9,362 bases of DNA from positions 1 to 9,362 of the forward strand of contig VSNT01000138.1 in NCBI GenBank assembly GCA_009774465.1, written 5' to 3'. A model generated the notes under the pieces. The model did not search any database and was not told the DNA's origin. It was given only the letters and a program-made list of their open reading frames with translations. Shown here piece by piece: positions 7,491 to 9,362 of the stretch. How positions within the stretch are numbered: position 1 is the first letter of the stretch; each line of letters begins with the position of its first letter. The DNA comes from Lachnospiraceae bacterium (GTDB lineage Bacteria > Bacillota_A > Clostridia > Lachnospirales > Lachnospiraceae). Position numbers and translations under genes: made by a program.

Positions 7491-9362
7491 ATGAAACGTT
7501 TGAATAAAGATAAGCTGTTGCTGTTTGCGGCTTTATTGCTTATGACATGCTTATGGGGATGTGGAAAAAAGTCTGCAGATAATGCCCCTGTAACAACAGC
7601 ATCCAAGGATTATGTCTACAAAGCGGAAGTATTGGAGAATATTTTCGGGCAGGAAAACATAATGATTGACCGTATGGTTCGTTCAGGAGATACCTTTTAT
7701 GCTTATGGTTATGAATGGAATGAGGAAACGGAAAGCTCTGTTTTGATGGTGTATCAGATCAGTGAAGAGGGAACACTGGAAAACGAATATTCTATTCCCG
7801 TGGAGGAAAACGCCAGCTTCAGGTATCTTACGATGGATGACGAAGGGAATATTTATTGTATTATAAATGAAATCCAGGAGATAGCTGGTGAAACAGATTC
7901 TGAAACCGGTGAAGAGATGATGGATTATATTGATACTTACTATCTTACCAAGATGAATCTTCAGGGAGAAAGAATTTTCAGTACGAATCTGAATGAAATT
8001 CCGGAATTTAAAACCCGCTGGGAAGAAGATGGGTATTTTTATGTGAGTGAGTTGATGCTTGATAAGGAAAAAGGCATTTATGTCAATGCAATGGGGCTGC
8101 TTGGCAAATTTGATCTGGAATGTAATTTCAGAGAGATGATGGAAGAAAGTAAATGGGATGAACTTTCGGCTGCCAATTTTATTATGTTAAATGATGGCAG
8201 GGTGGCGGCGTATATGTATGAAGATGATGGAATCGTGCTGGCACTTGCAGATTTGGAAAACGGTACACTTGGTGAAAGGTATAAGGTGCCGGGGCGGTCT
8301 TATGAATTCAGTTATTATCCTGGAGTCGGGTATGACCTTTATATGGCAGATTCCAATAGCCTTTATGGTTATAATATTGGTGATGAAGATAAAACCATGT
8401 TAATGAATTATATAGATTCTGACCTGGCTACTTATAATGTTTACAATGTGGTTGGAATAAATGAAAGGCAGTTCTTTGCATTTTGTGACGGGGAGAATGT
8501 TCCTGTGAAGTTTACAAAGGTAGATCCCAAGGACGTGAAAGACAAAAAGCAGATTACGCTTGCTACAGTATATACCAACTGGCAGATCCGGCAGGAAGTG
8601 GTTGAGTTTAACAAATCAAATGATGAATACCGGATAACTATCATGGATTATAATTCTCTGTACGGCACGGATGAAGACTATATGGCAGGCTTAAATAAGC
8701 TGAATACGGATATTGTTTCAGGAAAAGTGCCGGATATTCTTGTGGTGGAAGAAAATATGCCGGTAAACAGTTATATCAACAAAGGTCTTTTTGATGACTT
8801 AAAGCCCTATATTAATGAAGATCAGGATATAGATATGAATGATCTCATGCCCAATGTGATAGAAGCTTTTTCTACAGATGGAAAGCTTTATACTCTGATG
8901 CCTTCCTATTACATTGAAACCCTGGTGGCCAAGACTTCAGATGTAGGCGCAGAAAGAGGATGGACGGTACAGGAGGCAAAGGATTTATTGGCGTCTAAGC
9001 CGGAGGAGACTCAGTTTATCAATAATGTGACAAGAGAAGAGATGCTGGATGCCTGTATGTCAATGGCTGATGGTCAGTTTATTGACTGGGAGAGCGGAAA
9101 ATGTAATTTTAATTCCGATGAATTTATTCAGATGATCGAGTTTATAAAGAGCTTTCCGGAAGAAGTGAATATGGATGAGGTTGAAGACGATTATTGGATT
9201 AATTATGATGCCATGTGGCGGGAAGGAAAGGTAATTACCTCCAAAGTAGGCATCAGTAATTTTAATTATTATAATTATCTGGAAAAAGGAACTTATGGGG
9301 AAAAAATAACCATGATCGGGTTCCCCACATCAGCAGGGGATGGTCCTGTAATTCATCCTACT
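7491..9362 (+). CDS. Second propeller-fused extracellular solute-binding lipoprotein (3' end missing)
   Basis: The open frame runs off the right edge after 624 codons with no stop. AAGGGAG (7477-7483) lies 7 bases before the ATG, 14 bases after the previous stop. The signal peptide ends in lipobox LWGC with Cys24, the same cysteine position as in the first lipoprotein. Residues about 30-350 again show roughly six beta-repeats (DDEGNIYCII, EKGIYVNAM, NDGRVAAYMY), suggesting a beta-propeller. From about Gln354 the solute-binding domain follows (ITLATVYTNW, EVVEFNKSNDEYRI, VPDILVVEE, KGLFDDLKPYI, GKLYTLMPSYYIE). FIDWESGKCNF (530-540) nearly repeats the first protein's FIDWESGACNF. By alignment with that protein about 150 residues are missing. 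It has no permease pair in view and may share the upstream one or serve genes further downstream. Confidence 0.87.
   Translation, partial: MKRLNKDKLLLFAALLLMTCLWGCGKKSADNAPVTTASKDYVYKAEVLENIFGQENIMIDRMVRSGDTFYAYGYEWNEETESSVLMVYQISEEGTLENEYSIPVEENASFRYLTMDDEGNIYCIINEIQEIAGETDSETGEEMMDYIDTYYLTKMNLQGERIFSTNLNEIPEFKTRWEEDGYFYVSELMLDKEKGIYVNAMGLLGKFDLECNFREMMEESKWDELSAANFIMLNDGRVAAYMYEDDGIVLALADLENGTLGERYKVPGRSYEFSYYPGVGYDLYMADSNSLYGYNIGDEDKTMLMNYIDSDLATYNVYNVVGINERQFFAFCDGENVPVKFTKVDPKDVKDKKQITLATVYTNWQIRQEVVEFNKSNDEYRITIMDYNSLYGTDEDYMAGLNKLNTDIVSGKVPDILVVEENMPVNSYINKGLFDDLKPYINEDQDIDMNDLMPNVIEAFSTDGKLYTLMPSYYIETLVAKTSDVGAERGWTVQEAKDLLASKPEETQFINNVTREEMLDACMSMADGQFIDWESGKCNFNSDEFIQMIEFIKSFPEEVNMDEVEDDYWINYDAMWREGKVITSKVGISNFNYYNYLEKGTYGEKITMIGFPTSAGDGPVIHPT

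Noticed and set aside
7558..7570. Possible frameshift or decay in the second receptor because no stop is found
   Set aside because: The frame stays open to base 9362 with family-consistent sequence throughout; it is cut by the window edge, not broken.
8191..8403. 70-codon + strand frame inside the second receptor gene
   Set aside because: It is out of frame with a strong lipoprotein/solute-binding gene, has no convincing ribosome binding site and shows no domain.

Overview
The window looks like chromosomal DNA from a low-to-mid GC Gram-positive anaerobe, most likely a gut Clostridia member of the Lachnospiraceae type. This rests on the AT-rich promoter region, strong GGAGG-like ribosome binding sites, lipoprotein signal peptides with a lipobox, and solute-binding proteins ending in a C-terminus close to VQIYVNE. 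The assignment is inferred from style, not from a marker gene.

Layout: all genes lie on the + strand and form one tight block with no visible terminator. Positions 1-112 hold a probable extended -10 promoter (53-81) with two inverted repeats: one just upstream of the -35 (23-50) and one over the presumed transcription start (82-108). Then come a lipoprotein that joins a predicted beta-propeller-like module to an extracellular solute-binding domain (125-2386), two CUT1-type ABC importer permeases (2404-3345 and 3342-4313, ATGA overlap), and a 60-base gap. These are followed by a very long HlyD/MacA-type membrane fusion protein (4374-6380), a two-helix MacB-like protein that overlaps it by 8 bases (6373-7476), and a second propeller-plus-solute-binding lipoprotein cut by the right edge (7491-9362).

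How they may work together: the first lipoprotein and the two permeases make a standard oligosaccharide importer without its ATPase. CUT1 importers of Firmicutes commonly borrow a shared MsmK/MsmX-type ATPase encoded elsewhere. What is unusual is that export-type parts (a membrane fusion adaptor and a MacB periplasmic-core protein without a recognisable FtsX transport domain or ATPase) sit inside the same operon, between two copies of a propeller-fused binding protein. My best reading is an undescribed composite surface system in which the adaptor and MacB-like protein build an extracytoplasmic scaffold or a glycan/peptide handling complex for the importer. That is inference; the ligand cannot be read from the sequence.

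A central segment of the adaptor gene (about 5100-5483) has different glutamine codon use and lower GC than its flanks, which suggests that the tip of its coiled-coil hairpin was exchanged by recombination.
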